From Sphagnum compactum (taxonomy: Eukaryota; Bryophyta; Sphagnopsida; Sphagnales), in NCBI GenBank assembly GCA_965153455.1, contig OZ234493.1, forward strand, positions 1,922,001-1,986,000: a stretch of DNA of 64,000 nucleotides. Direction: 5' to 3'. The notes under the pieces are model-generated. The model searched no databases, was not told the DNA's origin, and was given only the letters and a program-made list of their open reading frames with translations. Below are positions 34,664 through 48,310 of the stretch, one piece after another (within the stretch, counting starts at the first letter, position 1; every line of letters starts with the position of its first letter). Position numbers and translations under genes: made by a program.

Positions 34664-35735
34664 CACATGAGAGAACATAACAATAAGCACAGGAAGCGGA
34701 AGACTCCGGGAGCGAGGGAGAACTCAGGTTTGGGACGTAAGCTCCTTGCGGTTTTTCCTTTTCTATTTTCTTTCTTCTTTTTGTGTTCTCTTGTATTGGA
34801 ATTGAGTTTTTGTCAGAGACTTTTGCATGACTCTTTTCTTGTGCATCGCTCTCTTTTACAACAGAGAAGAAGAGCGCAAATGCAATTGCAGATCCCGGTG
34901 ATCGCATAAATGGAGGAGAGCCATGAGCAAACGTTCCAAAAAACAGGTTCCTGTTCTCGGGTTCTCAGAAGACTCCGAGAGCGAGGGAGAGGGACGGCTT
35001 AGGACTTATACTCCTTGCGGTTCTTCCTTCTCTATTTTCTTCCTGCTTGTTGTGTTCTCTTGAATTGCGATTGAGTTTTGTCAGAGACTTTTACAATGAG
35101 TCTTTCTTGTGCATTACTCTTTTGCAATAGAGAAAGACCGGAAATGCAATTGCTGATCCGAATGATCGCATGAGTGGAAGAGAGCCATGAGCAAAGTTAC
35201 AAAACACGTTCCTGTTCTCGGGTTTTCTGAAGACTCGGGGAGCGCGGTAGAGCTCGGATTCAGGACTAAGGCTCCTTACGGTTTTTCCTTTTTCGATTTC
35301 TTCCTTCTTGTTGTGTTCTCCTGCTTTGCCATTAAGTTTTGTTACAGCTTTCAAATGAATTTTCTTCTGCACCGCTCTTTTGCAACAGAGAAAGACCGCA
35401 AAGGCAATTGCACATCCGAATGACGGCATAAATGGAGGAGATCCATGAGAAACCTTCCAAAAGAGGGAGAGCCGGGATTCAGGACTTAAGCTCCTTGCGG
35501 TTTTTCCTTTCTCTATTTCTTCCTTCTTTTTGTGTTCTGTTGCTTTGCCATTACATTTTGTTACAAACTTTTACATGAGTTTTTTTCCTGCATCACTCTT
35601 TTGCAACAGAGAAAGACAGCAAATGCAATTGCAGATCCGAATGATCGCAATGAATGGAGCAAAGCCACGAGTAACCTTCCAAAACAAGGTCCTATTCTCG
35701 GGGATCTCCGAAACTAAAGATAAGGAAGGCTAACT
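34664..35735 (+). repeat. Tandem array of 220-270-bp units with splice-like motifs
   Basis: Four to five degenerate head-to-tail units starting near 34,664, 34,922, 35,187, 35,445 and 35,665. Each full unit has a short purine-rich part beginning CATGAG and including AGACTC.G.GAGCG, then CTCCTTGCGGTTTTTCC (34,742; 35,011; about 35,272; 35,491), a pyrimidine-rich stretch, TTTTGCAACAGAGAAAGA and finally GATC.GAATGATCGCAT. The first unit reads GAC|GTAAGCTCC, a good splice donor that is mutated in the others, and all units have a good acceptor-like end (CAACAG). In units 2 and 3 the ATG opens a short frame containing VPVLGFSEDS. It may be a multiplied first exon and intron of an unknown gene or simply a satellite. 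Confidence 0.7.
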
Positions 35736-38700
35736 GAAAGCACGTTATAACGGAGACAAGGAAGAGAGTTAAGCAAAATTGAGCTTCTCGGGTATGTTTC
35801 CCATCTCTCTAGTCTTCTTCGTCTTCCATTGCTCTGCATCACCACTGAGACAATCAATTGACACAAGGTCAAAATATTGATATAAATTCATTGCTTCCTT
35901 GAGTCCTACACCATCAAAAACAAAAACAAAAATTCCATGATCATATAAATTTTTCATGAAATCATGTCCACTTTTGTTAGTTATAAAACATGAAATTCAA
36001 TCTTTCAACACATTAGTTATATAAGACATGACATTCAATCTTCGCCAACTTGAAAATACTAGAACCCAGCATGCAACCAGGGAAAAAGCTTTGGATTTAT
36101 GGAATGTACTCTAGTAGTGAAATAAATCTTTAAATTTCAATTGAATCTTTCACTTTGAAAATGTGAGAAAGAGGGGAGAATAATTGCAAAGGAGATGGAG
36201 ATTTATTAATTTAATAGTACCTTCATTCTCCCCGTTTTTTTTTTTTTTTGTTTTTTAATTTCCCTTATATGTTTGCACATGATTTTCATTAGTTTGTCAT
36301 CATTTATGTCAATCTTAGTTTTGATTTTATTATTGTAGTTAATGTGTCTTGAATTCAAATGTGTGTTGCTATTTCTTGGGAGAATAAAAGCATTAAATTT
36401 TCACATGGTTTAATTGAAAGATGATGATATAAAATGGTGAATATGAAATGGGTCTAGCTTGGAATTGTCAAGTTGTGAACCATATGATAGATTATGCAAA
36501 AAATTCCTATTCTAACGATGATATCTTATTGCTAAAAAAATTTATTTCGACTTTTGGTTTGAGTTTGTCCCAAGGATTAGAGTCAATACATTTTTAGTGA
36601 ACTCCATGGAACAAATCCTATTTTAATTGTTAAGGGCACTTTGTTGGCTATCCCTCTAGGGCAAAGACTAAAGACAATTGGACAACATAGAGTATACATT
36701 TTGGTCCCATTTTTTTTTAAGGATGTTCACAATGTGTGATTGTGAATTGGGTGCGCATTTTTTGGGAATTTTCATACATAGACATTTTCCTATCTTAAAT
36801 GATGTTGGTTTGAACCAATATTGGTTGATTCACCCTTTCTAAGAAAACTTCTAATCTCAAGTTTGACATTTCAAAACAATTTTGGTTGGTTTTCTAATTG
36901 TAGGGTTTGAGCCTAATTCTTCAAATTTTTATACTTTTTTCATTTCAAAGATGGCACATTTTTTTCAAATTTGAGACCTTTAGGTCTAGCTCAAAAGCCA
37001 AGCCCAATTCCATGCACATTACACACTCCCCAAGTTTGGAGATTGTATAAGTATGAAGTTTTACAACATGGATGACAATCGTATAGGTTTAAAGTTATAC
37101 AATTAATTAAAGTTTTCTTTATTTGTCAACTTTCAAAAGATGTCAACTTGTTTACTTTAAAAACTTAACCTTGTGTCCAAGAGTTAATTACTTAATGCAA
37201 GACTTTGAAATAATCTTAATAAAGGTACTATCATGTAACGCTAGCAATTTTTTATTAAGTCCTTTCCAAACATTTGGCCATCAAATATCACCACAATCCT
37301 AGTTTTCACGCTACTCCTTAAAAATAACTTTAAACCTTGAACCTAGATCAATGAGGGTAACATTTTTCTTTGTGAGTTGTGAACTTGACAATCCATGTGC
37401 AAAGAAGGTGAGAACACACATCACAAGGAAAAAAAATTATAGCATTGATCAAACAACCTTTAACAATTTATTGACAAACTTATGTAAATGTCAAAAGATT
37501 TGTTTAAGTCACATGATCACTTCGTAGGTTTAGTTGTGTAATGTTTATGATCTTCCACATAATCACCATAATTAAAAGATTGTCACCATCTCTAAGGTTT
37601 GATGTGGTATAATGGTCTTGTTTTCTACTGCCTACTTTACTTCCACTTGGTGGGTGGGTGCATGTGGTCTCAATGCAACCCCCATGTAATTGGGACAAAC
37701 ATTTAAAAATATCTCAACTTTAACATTCATTTTTTCCTTAAATGTAAAAAGAATTTATTTATTAAAAGATATATATTTATACCTCATTCTCACATTTTTT
37801 AAATGACATTTCAATTCATTTTTTAATTGTTTATAATTTTTTTCCATATTTTTGCACTTTCTTTTATGAACCCAACATGTGGTGTGATCTTCTAGGCAGC
37901 AATTGGTATGTCATTATGCTTGCCATGATCAACAACGAATGCAATATTCACAAGGATGGACCAACAAAGGAAAAGTAACAAAAATCTATAAATATTTCGT
38001 CCTTTGTGCATAAGCCTACTAACATGGTGTGGATTCGGGATTTATTGTGTGTGTTATCATGACTCCATTGTTGTTTCAGTATGTTTATCCATCTTTTTCG
38101 ACTTATTTCATGTTTTTTTCATCTTATTTTTTTGTGTGAAATGACAATGTTTTTTGTTGGATCTTACTTAATCTTTGTAATGCTTGGTCTAAGTGGTGTT
38201 ATTAGCTTCCATCATCAACAAGTGTAGGAAAGGTGAAGGAGTCAATTTTTGCACATATGTATTTATTTCTCTCTAACATGTCCTAGCATGTCATTGAACC
38301 ATTTTTCTTGTTATGGATAACTTATTTCACTAATTGTTTGTTTCATGTGAATTCAAAAAATTATGTTTGCTAGCTTTAGTTGCATTTGTAAAAGGTTCAT
38401 TTGTTGAAGGATTGAATGGCCGCAATTTAGCATAAGTTGCTAGTACAAGATGTGTGGTCTTAATAAGTACACAACAATTTGCTAATGTTCTATACATTTT
38501 CATATGGAGACAAGGTTGTTAGTAAGAAATGATTATGTGGATGCAGAACGTTGTTGTCTCTTTCATAAGGAAATGAAAGAAAAGACCACTAAAGAAAATT
38601 GGGTGACACTTATTTAGGATTATCATCAATTGAAGGTCCAAACTATTAACTTACATTAGATGTTAGTACACAAATTGGCAATTTGAAAATTGGCATATCT

Positions 38701-41700
38701 TGAAAAGAAATTAATCGTGTTGTTACAAGTGATGTTACACATGCTCTAATAGAACTTTCCATACATGGTGAAATGTTGTATTTTGCATTTTTATATATTC
38801 TATCCCCATGTGCTCTTTAGTAATTAAATTAAATTATTGATGTTTTTGGTCCGCTCCTATAGGTTTTGTTTAATGATGTGATGAAACCTTCTTGAATTTT
38901 AGTCATTGTGTACCTACTAGCTACGCCCATGATTTAAGGTTTGTTTTTCTTAGGTTGAACTTCTTCCACGTGGGATGGTGAATTGCATCATCTTGATTGT
39001 TATGCTAAAGAGCATGTTCACACCATAGTTGATGAAGGAATAATGCTTGCACCTCACCTCCATGGACCTATTTGTAGAAGAGGTTGTAGGTCTTGTTATT
39101 AGTGAACATGAGGTTGAAAACGATGCACTTTTCGCATAAGGATTATTGGGAATAATGGTCAACAATGTTTCTCATAAAACTTGGTTTGGTAATGTTTGCA
39201 TTTCAATTTAAGTAAAAATTTATTGGAAAAACGAAATATTATTAATACCATTTTTTTGCACTACTTTTTAGAAGGTTTAATAAGTTTGCTTTCATCAAAC
39301 TACTAATGAAACAATATTATTTGTGTTCTAATTGTTAGTAAAACAACCACCAGAAAAAAAAAACTTGAAACATTGAAAGGGCCATTTTTTTTTGGGGGGC
39401 AAAAGGTAATGATATTAAAAATTAGAATTTTGATTATTTTGGGCGCATTTTTATCCACTATCAAAAATATTAGTGGGCATCAACAAACTCATGACATACT
39501 TAAGTTTCATCATTCTTATTTTAAAGTGTTAGGGCCAATATTATTATTTTATGTAGCCACTTCATCAAAGTCCTAAAGGGCTCTAAACTTTTGTTTTGAA
39601 ATCATACAACCTATGTATCCATGCATGGGATTGGGTTGTAGTTAGTGTAAGAAAGTGCAAAATGATCACAAAATCCCTATTTTGTTTCATACATAATTTT
39701 TTATTAATCAATTAAGTTATTAAATGTTAGATGTTGGGATTATAATTACAACTATAAGTACATTTGCATTGGAATTTTAAGCAATGTATTTAATTTTCAT
39801 TTTATAAAAATCCAAGAATAACTTGTATTATGTGTTTTTGAATTTGGTCCACAACTTCAATTTTAACTTTTGAATTGAACATAAAATCAAAATTTAAGCC
39901 TTATATCCCTCTCACACTATATGTGTACTTCAACTACTGAAAACATAACACTATGAAAAAATAGGTGTTTTGCAACTAGGCTTATAACTAGGTTTTAGTT
40001 GCAATTTGGAGTTGCAACAACCACTTACAACTCAACATATTTTTACAACTTGAGTGTTATCAAACAAATTGCAAAAGTTATAATGACACAATTCATCATA
40101 TATGAAATTATATACATATGCAACTCATGCAACTATGTTCCAACTAAATCATTGCAAATACTATCCCAGTATGTTGCAATTATTGTGTCACTATGTTACA
40201 ACTACGTAGGCACCAATGTGTTGATGTAGCAATGATGTGCTAACAAATTATCAATGAACATGAAATTTTTTTATTTATTTCAATATTTGATATTTTATTA
40301 ATTTAATTGATATTATTCAACTTAAAGCCAATAAAATGTTGACACGTGGCTTTTAAGTCAATAAGTATGTAGGCCTCAAGTAAGTAAGCACTACTACTTA
40401 CATTTCCTAGGCTAGATAATTAGGTATGTGGTTAAGTTTAAATATATAGGTAGGTAGGTTGAAGTTAAGTAAATAAATCATTTGGGATAATTTTATTTTA
40501 TTTTGGGGTTAACTTTTAGGGCCAATTTTTTTTATTAGCTTATTCCAAATGTCACTTTTTGAAAAATATTTTTAATGCACCTAGATATATATTTAAAATT
40601 TTCAAAGGTAGGACAAACAATATGGGATAAAAAAATTAATTGCATCCAAGTTGCAACTCACTTACAATTCACTTACAACTACTACTAAACAGGTAAGTAG
40701 GCAAATGCTTAATCTTTTAAATAAAATTAGATTTTAATACATTGTCCCTTTGCCTATCAAGTGCCAAAAGGATTTTTTTATACCTTGACTTGCTAAACCT
40801 ATAATCATTTAGATTGCTCAAAAAGGACACAAAATGAAATAAATATGGTTTGAAAATTAAACAAGGTCAATGTTTGGTCACCAACCTAATTCACACTTTA
40901 ACATTCAATAGATTCATATTCTTCGTGACTTTTTAATGTTGTTCTTTTACCTTTATAACTTAAATAGTTAATGTAGATCTTAACTGGGTGCACCCATAAC
41001 ACTTTAAATTTTTGAAAATGAATAAAAAATAAGGAAGATATGATGTTTCAAAATAAAAAGGTCATTTTAAAAAAGACACATTATGTGATTCAACATGTTT
41101 TATTCTACTAAGTATATTAACTATTATAATTCATAACAATTAACAAGTAATAATATCAACTGTTAATCTAAATAATAATGTATAAATAATAATAATAATA
41201 AATTATTATTAATGTTATTAAATATTTATATTTATACTTTTTATTGTTATTGTAACTAATAATTGGGTAATTGCACAAAGATCCAATGTAATAGTTATAA
41301 AACAGTTGCAAAGTTGTTAATGAATATTTGGGTCCAAACACGTTATTAGGAGCCACACGTGCCCCCTTAGACAATTGTTTTATTTTTAGAATCTTTTTCG
41401 AATCTTTTAAATATGTCTTTAAAAAAACATTAAAATTTTTTAAAGTTTTTTTAATACTATTATGTTAAAGTGTATATTGAAAAATATCCAAAAATATGTC
41501 ATTAAAAAATATTTTCAAATTGTGCTTTTAATTTCAAAACTGCTTTTAAGTTACTTTTATGTATATTTTAAGTAGTGGTTACAAAAGGCTAAAAATCTTT
41601 ATACATATTTTTCATTAATTAAATTGATTCCAAATTTTTATGATATGTACATAATGTATTCACAATAACATTTTATAAAAAATAATTATTTTTATTTTTA

Positions 41701-42182
41701 TTTTTATTTTTTTACAATCCAAAGTTCAAAAAATAAAACAATGATTACGATTGTTAATGGTACATGTTAATATGAGTGCACCCATTTCATTTATTTCAAT
41801 TGTATTATAGTTACCATATGTGACTCTTGTGCAACTTACTAATAAAGTCAAACATGGTTTATCAAAATTAGTGTATATGTTGCGTACATTCATCCATGTA
41901 AGGGTCCATTTTGAAATTAATATGCAACTACAATAGAACTTTTTTGATGTGATATTTCATTTTTTAATCCCCCATATTTCCATGGAATAGTTACATATTA
42001 GTTGTTTTAGAATTTTAGTCGCAAAGTAATGAAATTTTAATAGACATGATTTCTCATAATGTGAATAAAACATCATCATTCATTCGAAAACACATCTTTA
42101 TTTATGTCATCCGAGAGTTCTTTCATAATAGCACTCAAACAATTTCACACATGTGCTCCTAATGTACTTTGCAAATGTCACA
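35736..42182. other. Long AT-rich desert, no gene seen
   Basis: Very AT-rich with many A and T runs. 39,960-40,240 and 40,640-40,700 are enriched in TTGCAACT/CAACTAC phrases on both strands. Frames around 38,400-39,170 are broken and match nothing I recognise. It may contain decayed transposable elements. Confidence 0.5.
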
Positions 42183-42187
42183 ATTTG
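42183..42187. repeat. Target-site duplication of the gypsy element, left
   Basis: ATTTG directly before the left LTR. The same five bases follow the right LTR at 49,128-49,132. Confidence 0.85.
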
Positions 42188-43007
42188 TGACGCGCTCCTT
42201 GGTCCCGGGGTGAACCCACTTGAGGGTTCACCAATGTGAAGTTGCGAAAAGTTGGGACCGAAGGGCACACTCCCGACTTCCAACTCTAGAAAGGGGTAGA
42301 GGGTCGAATTGGAAGCCCCAGGATTAGACTAGGACGAGGGACTAGTAGATCAAGCACGAATCTGCATCCAAAACCAACCACAAATGGGTTAGTTCACATT
42401 CGGGAACACCTTTGGGTGTTGGGACAAGCCACGGGCACTTTGGACTATTTGACTCACCACGGCCCGGACTCGGGGGAAGCCACCACCTTCCCCCTTATAG
42501 TATACTCTGCAGCTCGCCACGGAGGCTACATCCAAATGGCACATTTTCTTGGGACTCCCGAAATGGAGTCCCGAAACTGTCCCGGCGGGACTCCTAGAAC
42601 TTTGAACGGTCATAACTCCCGACTCCGGAATCCGATCGCAACGAGGTCTAAACCAAAGTTGTAGTCCTCATCAAGATCTTTTCAACGTCATGTTGCACTC
42701 CCCAAGGCGACGTCGGGAAAGGATCGATTCTTGACTTTTAGTGGTCGGGAGTCAAACTGCCAGTTTGACTCCCGGCCCTTCTTTTGCCCATAACTTGGGC
42801 TGCAAATGTCCGAATGGCAAATGTGAGGCCATTTTCGATATCTACGTTTCAAGACCTTTTCAATGACACCAAGAACACCTCAAGGCGAGGTGTTTTGGGC
42901 CTTTTTGTTGCGCTCTGAACATTCGGGAGTCCCGGAGGACTCCAAACCTCCAACTTTTCCAAGTGTTGGGCTTCACCCCCACACTTGGCCAAAGTGAGGT
43001 TGCGGCA
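42188..43007 (-). repeat. Left LTR (3' LTR of the minus-strand element)
   Basis: 820 bp, starting TGACGCGCTCC and ending TTGCGGCA on the plus strand. On the minus strand it contains a TATA-like CTATAAGG around 42,496-42,503, the usual position for an LTR promoter. It matches 48,311-49,127, with many transitions. Confidence 0.93.
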
Positions 43008-43019
43008 CTCTCCCCCACT
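43008..43019 (-). other. Polypurine tract of the gypsy element
   Basis: On the minus strand AGTGGGGGAGAG lies immediately upstream of the 3' LTR, the expected site of plus-strand priming. Confidence 0.75.
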
Positions 43020-43786
43020 AGAAGAAAGAGGTCAATGTTCTCATTGACACTTAGAATTTTCCTTCATACAATTGCAATTGCTTTCTTTTGGATCCTTGGC
43101 CATTTGCCGACTCTTTGCGGCTTGGACCTTGTCTCAAACTAACTTAGGCGTCCCCAAGTTTCCAACACTTTCTTGACAAGTCCAAGAGGGTCTTGTAAGA
43201 AACCCTCTTTCTTTGCTTCGTAAAAAACTAAACTAGCCTAATTGACGAAGCCCTCATTTGGGAGGAACCTTTTTCCATCCTTCCCTTCATGAGGACTTAA
43301 GTCAAGTCTACTCTTGACCTAAGCTACTTGACATGACTCCTTTCCCTATCTCGCGCCTTGGTCACAACAACCAAGTCTTAACTAAAAGATTTGCTTATCA
43401 AGGTACGAGAAAGAATACTTAGGTTTGCCAAACCCAAGTCCCAAACTACACTTAGAGTATGTGAGCGGGGTCATGACTTCCCGCCTTGGCCACACTACCA
43501 ACCAACCCTTCGAGATGCACTTAAGGCATGTGCATGTCCCCGCAAGCTCACCTTGCTTGCCTCTTCCTTTGGGGCCAAGTTTCCTCAACCCCAAAGTAGG
43601 AGTCCGATTTTGATTTAGGCCTATGCAAGAAAGTTCCATTTGTCCATGCCACAACCCTATTTGCCTTAACAAAAATTTTCATGATACAATCTCTTGGAAG
43701 TTTTAAAGCCCTTTTTATTTCACTTGCAACTTGATGTGGTACATTTTATGCAACTCTCCCCCTCTAAAAGAAAGGTGATGTCTTCA

Positions 43787-46700
43787 TCACGCTCTACATC
43801 TTTTCTTCGCCGGTCTAGTGTGGAATTCTTCTATGGCTTCTTGGGCATGTTCCATGTCGGATTCATTCACCCAAGAAGCCTCTATTGCATGGTAACCTTT
43901 CCACTTAACTAAGTATTCCCGCTCTCGCCCTCTAAGTTGCCTTGATTTGAACACGGCCTCTACCTCAAACTCTAGTTCATTATGAACCAAGTTCGGTGGA
44001 GGCCTTGAATGATGCTTTCTATTAGGCCTTGAGGCGTCGCGGGAAACCAGCTTCAAAAGGGAAACATGAAATGTGGGATGAATTCTAATATTTTCTGGTA
44101 ATTCTAACTTATAAGTGTCGGAAAGTTTCTTTTCCAACACTTTGAATGGACCCGCATATAGGCCCATAAACTTATGACTTAACCCTTCGGGCAACCGGGA
44201 GTTCTTGATGTTCAACCACACTCGTCTCCTTCTTGAAACTTCACCTCTCATCGGGACTTGTCCGCAAAATCCTTGTACCTTTTGTGCGCCTTTTCCAAGT
44301 TGGCTTTTGCCAACTCCCATAAGCGCTTCCTTTCTTCATCAAGTTGTGTGACCATTGGCACTTCCTCACTTGCATCAATCGAAGGTTGTCCTTGTGCGGC
44401 CCAAGTCATGGGCATAATTGGTGACTTGCCCGTCACCATTTGGATTGGGGTGGATCCCGTTCCGGAGTGTACCAAGTTGTTGTAACAAAACTCGGCTAAC
44501 TCCAAATGATCCACCCAATCTTGTTGATCCGCCGCCACATAATTCCTTAGGAATTGTTGGATCACCAAGTTCACCCTTTCGGTTTGTCCATCGGTTTGGG
44601 GGCGGAATGAAGTGCTCATCTTGAGTTCCGACCCCATTCGCTTCCACAAGGCCCTCCAAAACTTACTCGTGAACTTTGGATCCCGATCCGACACTATGTC
44701 CTTTTGAAGGCCATGATGCTTGAAAATGTGGGAGAAGAACAACCTCCCCGTCTCTTGAGCCGTGGCTTCATCCTTTGTGGGGATGAAATGTGCCATTTTG
44801 CTAAATCAATCCACCACAACCATGATGGCATCGAACCCCTTTGAAGGGGGCAAACTTACCATAAAGTCCATTGACACACTTTCCCACGGCCCTTCAGGAA
44901 TTGGCAAAGGTTGCAACAAACCCGCTTGCTTTTTGTTGAGGGTCCGGTTTTGTTGACAAGTTAAACAAGTCTTCACGTACTCCTCCGCATCATCCTTCAA
45001 GTTGGGCCAATAGTAGGACTTCTTTAGGAATGTTGTGGTGCGCTTTGCACCACCATGGCCCGCAAGCGGCCCATCATGACATTTCTTCAAAAGTGTGTCC
45101 CTAAGTTTCCCTTCCGGCACATAGAGTCGGTTTTGTTTGTACCACAACAATCCATTTTTCAAATGGAAGTGGGACTTGGCTCCATTTTGGATGCTTTGCC
45201 TTGCCTCCTTGGCAAAAGCATCCTGGCGGTTCGCTAGCCTAACTTCCTTTTGAAATTCCGACTCTCCAACATACACCACTCTAAGTTTGTGTTTTCGGCT
45301 CAAGGCATCGGGGACTATGTTCTCCTTTCCCGGCTTGTGCCAGATGTCCACATTGAACAAGGCCAATGTGTCTTGCCACCTTTGTTGTTTTGATGACAAC
45401 TTGGGTTGAGTTGCGAAGTACTTCAAGGTCACATTGTCGGTCCACACCACCACATATTTGGAGCCTATGTAATGGCCCCAAGTCTTGAGACTATGTATGA
45501 CCGCCCACATTTCCTTCTCGTGTGTTGGCCACCTTCTCTCCGTTTCACTCAACTTCTTGCTTTCAAAGGCCACCGGTCTTCCATCTTGCACTATGACACC
45601 CCCAATTGCAAAGTCGGAAGCGTCGGAATGGATTTCAAACTCCTTGTCAAAGTCGGGCAACTTCAACACCGGCGCCTTCACCAAAATGCCCTTCAATGTT
45701 CCAAAGGCTTCGTCGCATGTTTCATCCCAATCATAAGTGACAGCGGACTTTTTCAAGAGGTTTGTCAAAGGGGCCGCTATTCTCGCAAAGTTCTTTATGA
45801 ACTTGTGATAATACGAGGCCAATCCTAAAAAGGATCTCAAGGCAGGAACCGAGTTAGGCGGCTCCCAATCCAAAATCGCCTTGACCTTGTGATCATCCAT
45901 CATCAAACCATCTTGAGTTATCCTATGCCCAAGGAAATCCACTTCCGTCACCCCAAACTCGCACTTCTCGAGCTTGGCATACAAACTTGTTCTCCCTTAG
46001 CCTTTGGAACACCTTGCGAAGGTGCTCCGCATGCTCCTCCATGGAGCTACTATAAATCAAAATGTCGTCTATGTAGACGACCACAAAATCGTCAAGCCAT
46101 TCGCGGAAAATGTCATTCATGAGGGTGCAAAATGTGGCGGGTGCATTGGTGAGCCCAAAGCGCATCACCAAGAACTCATATGACCCATACCTTGTGCGAC
46201 AAGCGGTCTTTTCTTCGTCCCCTTCCGCGATCCTTATTTGGTAATACCACGAACGTAGATCAATTCTACTAAAAACTTTGGCTCCCGAGAGACGATCGAA
46301 TAGATCATCGATGCGAGGTAAAGGATAACGATTTTTCACCGTTGCCTTATTGAGTGCTCTATAATCAACACACATCCTCAAAGTCCCATCCTTCTTGTGA
46401 ACAAAAAGGACGGGTGCCCCATATGGCGACTTGTTTGGTTTGATGTAACCTTTCGCGAGGAGTTCCTTAAGTTGAACCTTGAGTTCCTTCAACTCCTCGT
46501 GGTTCATTCTATATGGGGCCTTGGCGGGCGGTTCCACTCCTGGTATCACTTCAATCGCATGATCAACTCGTCTTCTTGGGGGCAAGTCTTCGGGCAAGTC
46601 TTCGGGCATCACATCCGGGAACTTTTCCAAAACCTTCCTTATGCACTTGGCGGAAGTCACCAACTTGGTGGCTTCCTCGGGCTCATACTCATCCAACACC

Positions 46701-47164
46701 CGCATGACACACATCATGCCAAAACCTCCCACGAGTTCACTTTCCCAAGCTTTTCCTAACATAAAGTGGATAGTTGGACCACCCACACAAGGCAACTCAT
46801 GTGCCTTGACTCGCACAATCCCACTTTTAGAGGGGATTCTAACTAACCTATTGTGCCCTTCAATGAGCACATTGTTTTGGGTAATGAATTCCATTCCCAA
46901 AACGCATTCCATTCCACCCAAGGTGGAAACTAACAAATCCACTTTTCCTCTCCAATTTCCCAATTGGAGAGGCACTCCCTTTGCTTGTAGTGTAGTTGGA
47001 TGGGGAACCCCATCCGCGAAATGCACCTCAATGGGTGCCTTGAGCTCCTCCAAGTGGAGTTCCATCCTTTCGGCGCTCTCACGAGTTATGAAGTTGGGAG
47101 AAGCCCCTGTGTCCAAAAGACATAAAATTTCCCACTTAGCAATCTTCCCTTTCAAAAAGATAAG
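43787..47164 (-). pseudogene. Broken pol: protease, RT, RNase H, integrase, chromodomain
   Basis: Protease has the LLDTGAS motif near 47,120-47,095. Reverse transcriptase has its YIDD active-site motif near 46,066-46,077. After a frame break close to 45,985, RNase H follows (HSDAS near 45,615) and then integrase: a zinc-binding segment around 45,070-44,940, first catalytic Asp near 44,865, second in VSDRDPKF near 44,690 and Glu in DGQTERVN near 44,590. A premature TGA lies at 44,806-44,808, in a context consistent with a CGA-to-TGA transition. A second frame break falls near 44,250, after which the frame covers the integrase C-terminus and a chromodomain (YLVKWKGY around 43,900) to a stop at 43,787. 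The chromodomain is thought to steer integration to chromatin marks in this group. Confidence 0.92.
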
Positions 47165-48268
47165 TCAATTGCATTCCGGTTGGGCTAGAGTGGCATTGAG
47201 AGCAAGTACCTTAGAGCTCCCCACTCCCGATTTGGATTTGGGACAATCTTTGGAGTAATGCCCCACCTCGTTGCAATTGAAACATGCTCCCTTGGGTTTT
47301 GCTCCAAAATCTCCCTTGGGTTGGCTCCCTTTGAAGGGTGCCCCCTTCTTCACGAAGCTACCTTTTGGTTTGAACCCCGAGCCTTGGAATTGTTTTGGCT
47401 TATCCTTGGTTGGGCTACCTTACCCCCGGTTCCATTCCCCCTCATGCCTTGGCTTTTTGTGGAGGAACTTGTTGTCCTTCTTGAACCCGGATTTGTCACT
47501 CCGCCCCACATCCGAGAAATTCTCCACTTTCGTGATGGCCTCTGATAATGAGGCGGGCCAACTTTCCTCAAGCTTCCGCTTGGCCCAAGTTGGAAGCCCC
47601 ATCACAAATTGGCACACATGATCCAACTCGTGCATGTGCCGGATCTCCAACATGAGCTCGGAATAAGCCCTCACATATTGCCTCAAGTTCTCATTTTTGG
47701 CATTCACAAGATCTCGGAGCTTGCACCTCGAGATGTAGTCGGAGTTCCTCGGAACAAACTCCGATTCAAAGCGCTCCTTAAAGAACTCCCACGTGTAGCC
47801 ATGGTTCTTGCCCTCCTCTTGTCTTACCGTCCGCCACCATGTGGCGGCATAGCCTTTCAAGTAGGATTGGGCAAGCTCCACGGCGGAATTCCGTCCAACC
47901 TTGGCGGCATGAATATAGTCGTCCATTTCCGCAAGCCAAGCATCCACAACCTTGCGGTCGCGGGCACCATCGAAGTTCCCAGGCTTGGCCGGTTGAAACC
48001 TTTCACCCTTGGAGGTCCCCGTTTTGAAGGCCGCCACCAACTCACCAAAGTCGAGCCTATTCATCTTGAGGAGGACTTCAAGTTGCTCCGGGGTGAATAG
48101 GACCGAACTCCGTTGTTCCTCCTCACTTTCGGGTTCAACCTCGGGCTCATCTTGGTCCTCCCGAAAGTTTGGTTCCTCCCCAATTGATTCCGGCGGGGCT
48201 ACTAGGTCATCGACGGGCTCCTCGGACCTGGGCTCTGGAGCTAGCTTCCGGTTCTTCTTGAATGCCAT
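47165..48268 (-). pseudogene. Broken gag of the gypsy element
   Basis: The frame opens at ATG 48,268, about 30 nt inside the primer binding site. It encodes an acidic N-terminus, then the retrotransposon gag core (WWRTVR... and FKERFESEFVP), then a CCHC zinc knuckle (CFNCNEVGHYSKDCP near 47,280). A TAA at 47,420-47,422 interrupts it before the knuckle and a TGA at 47,165-47,167 separates it from protease; both lie in the same frame as protease and RT. The ancestral element therefore probably made a single gag-pol polyprotein, or used readthrough at the second stop. Confidence 0.9.
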
Positions 48269-48296
48269 CCCAAAATGTCTTTGAGCTTCACCTTGA

Positions 48297-48308
48297 GCTC
48301 TGATACCA
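48297..48308 (-). other. Primer binding site, initiator methionine tRNA
   Basis: On the minus strand TGGTATCAGAGC starts two bases inside the 5' LTR. This is the standard plant retrotransposon match to the 3' end of tRNA-iMet. Confidence 0.92.
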
Positions 48309-48310
48309 CG

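Noticed and set aside
43391-43618. Plus-strand frames across the gypsy element
   Set aside because: They are antisense shadows of the minus-strand element and its untranslated 3' part.
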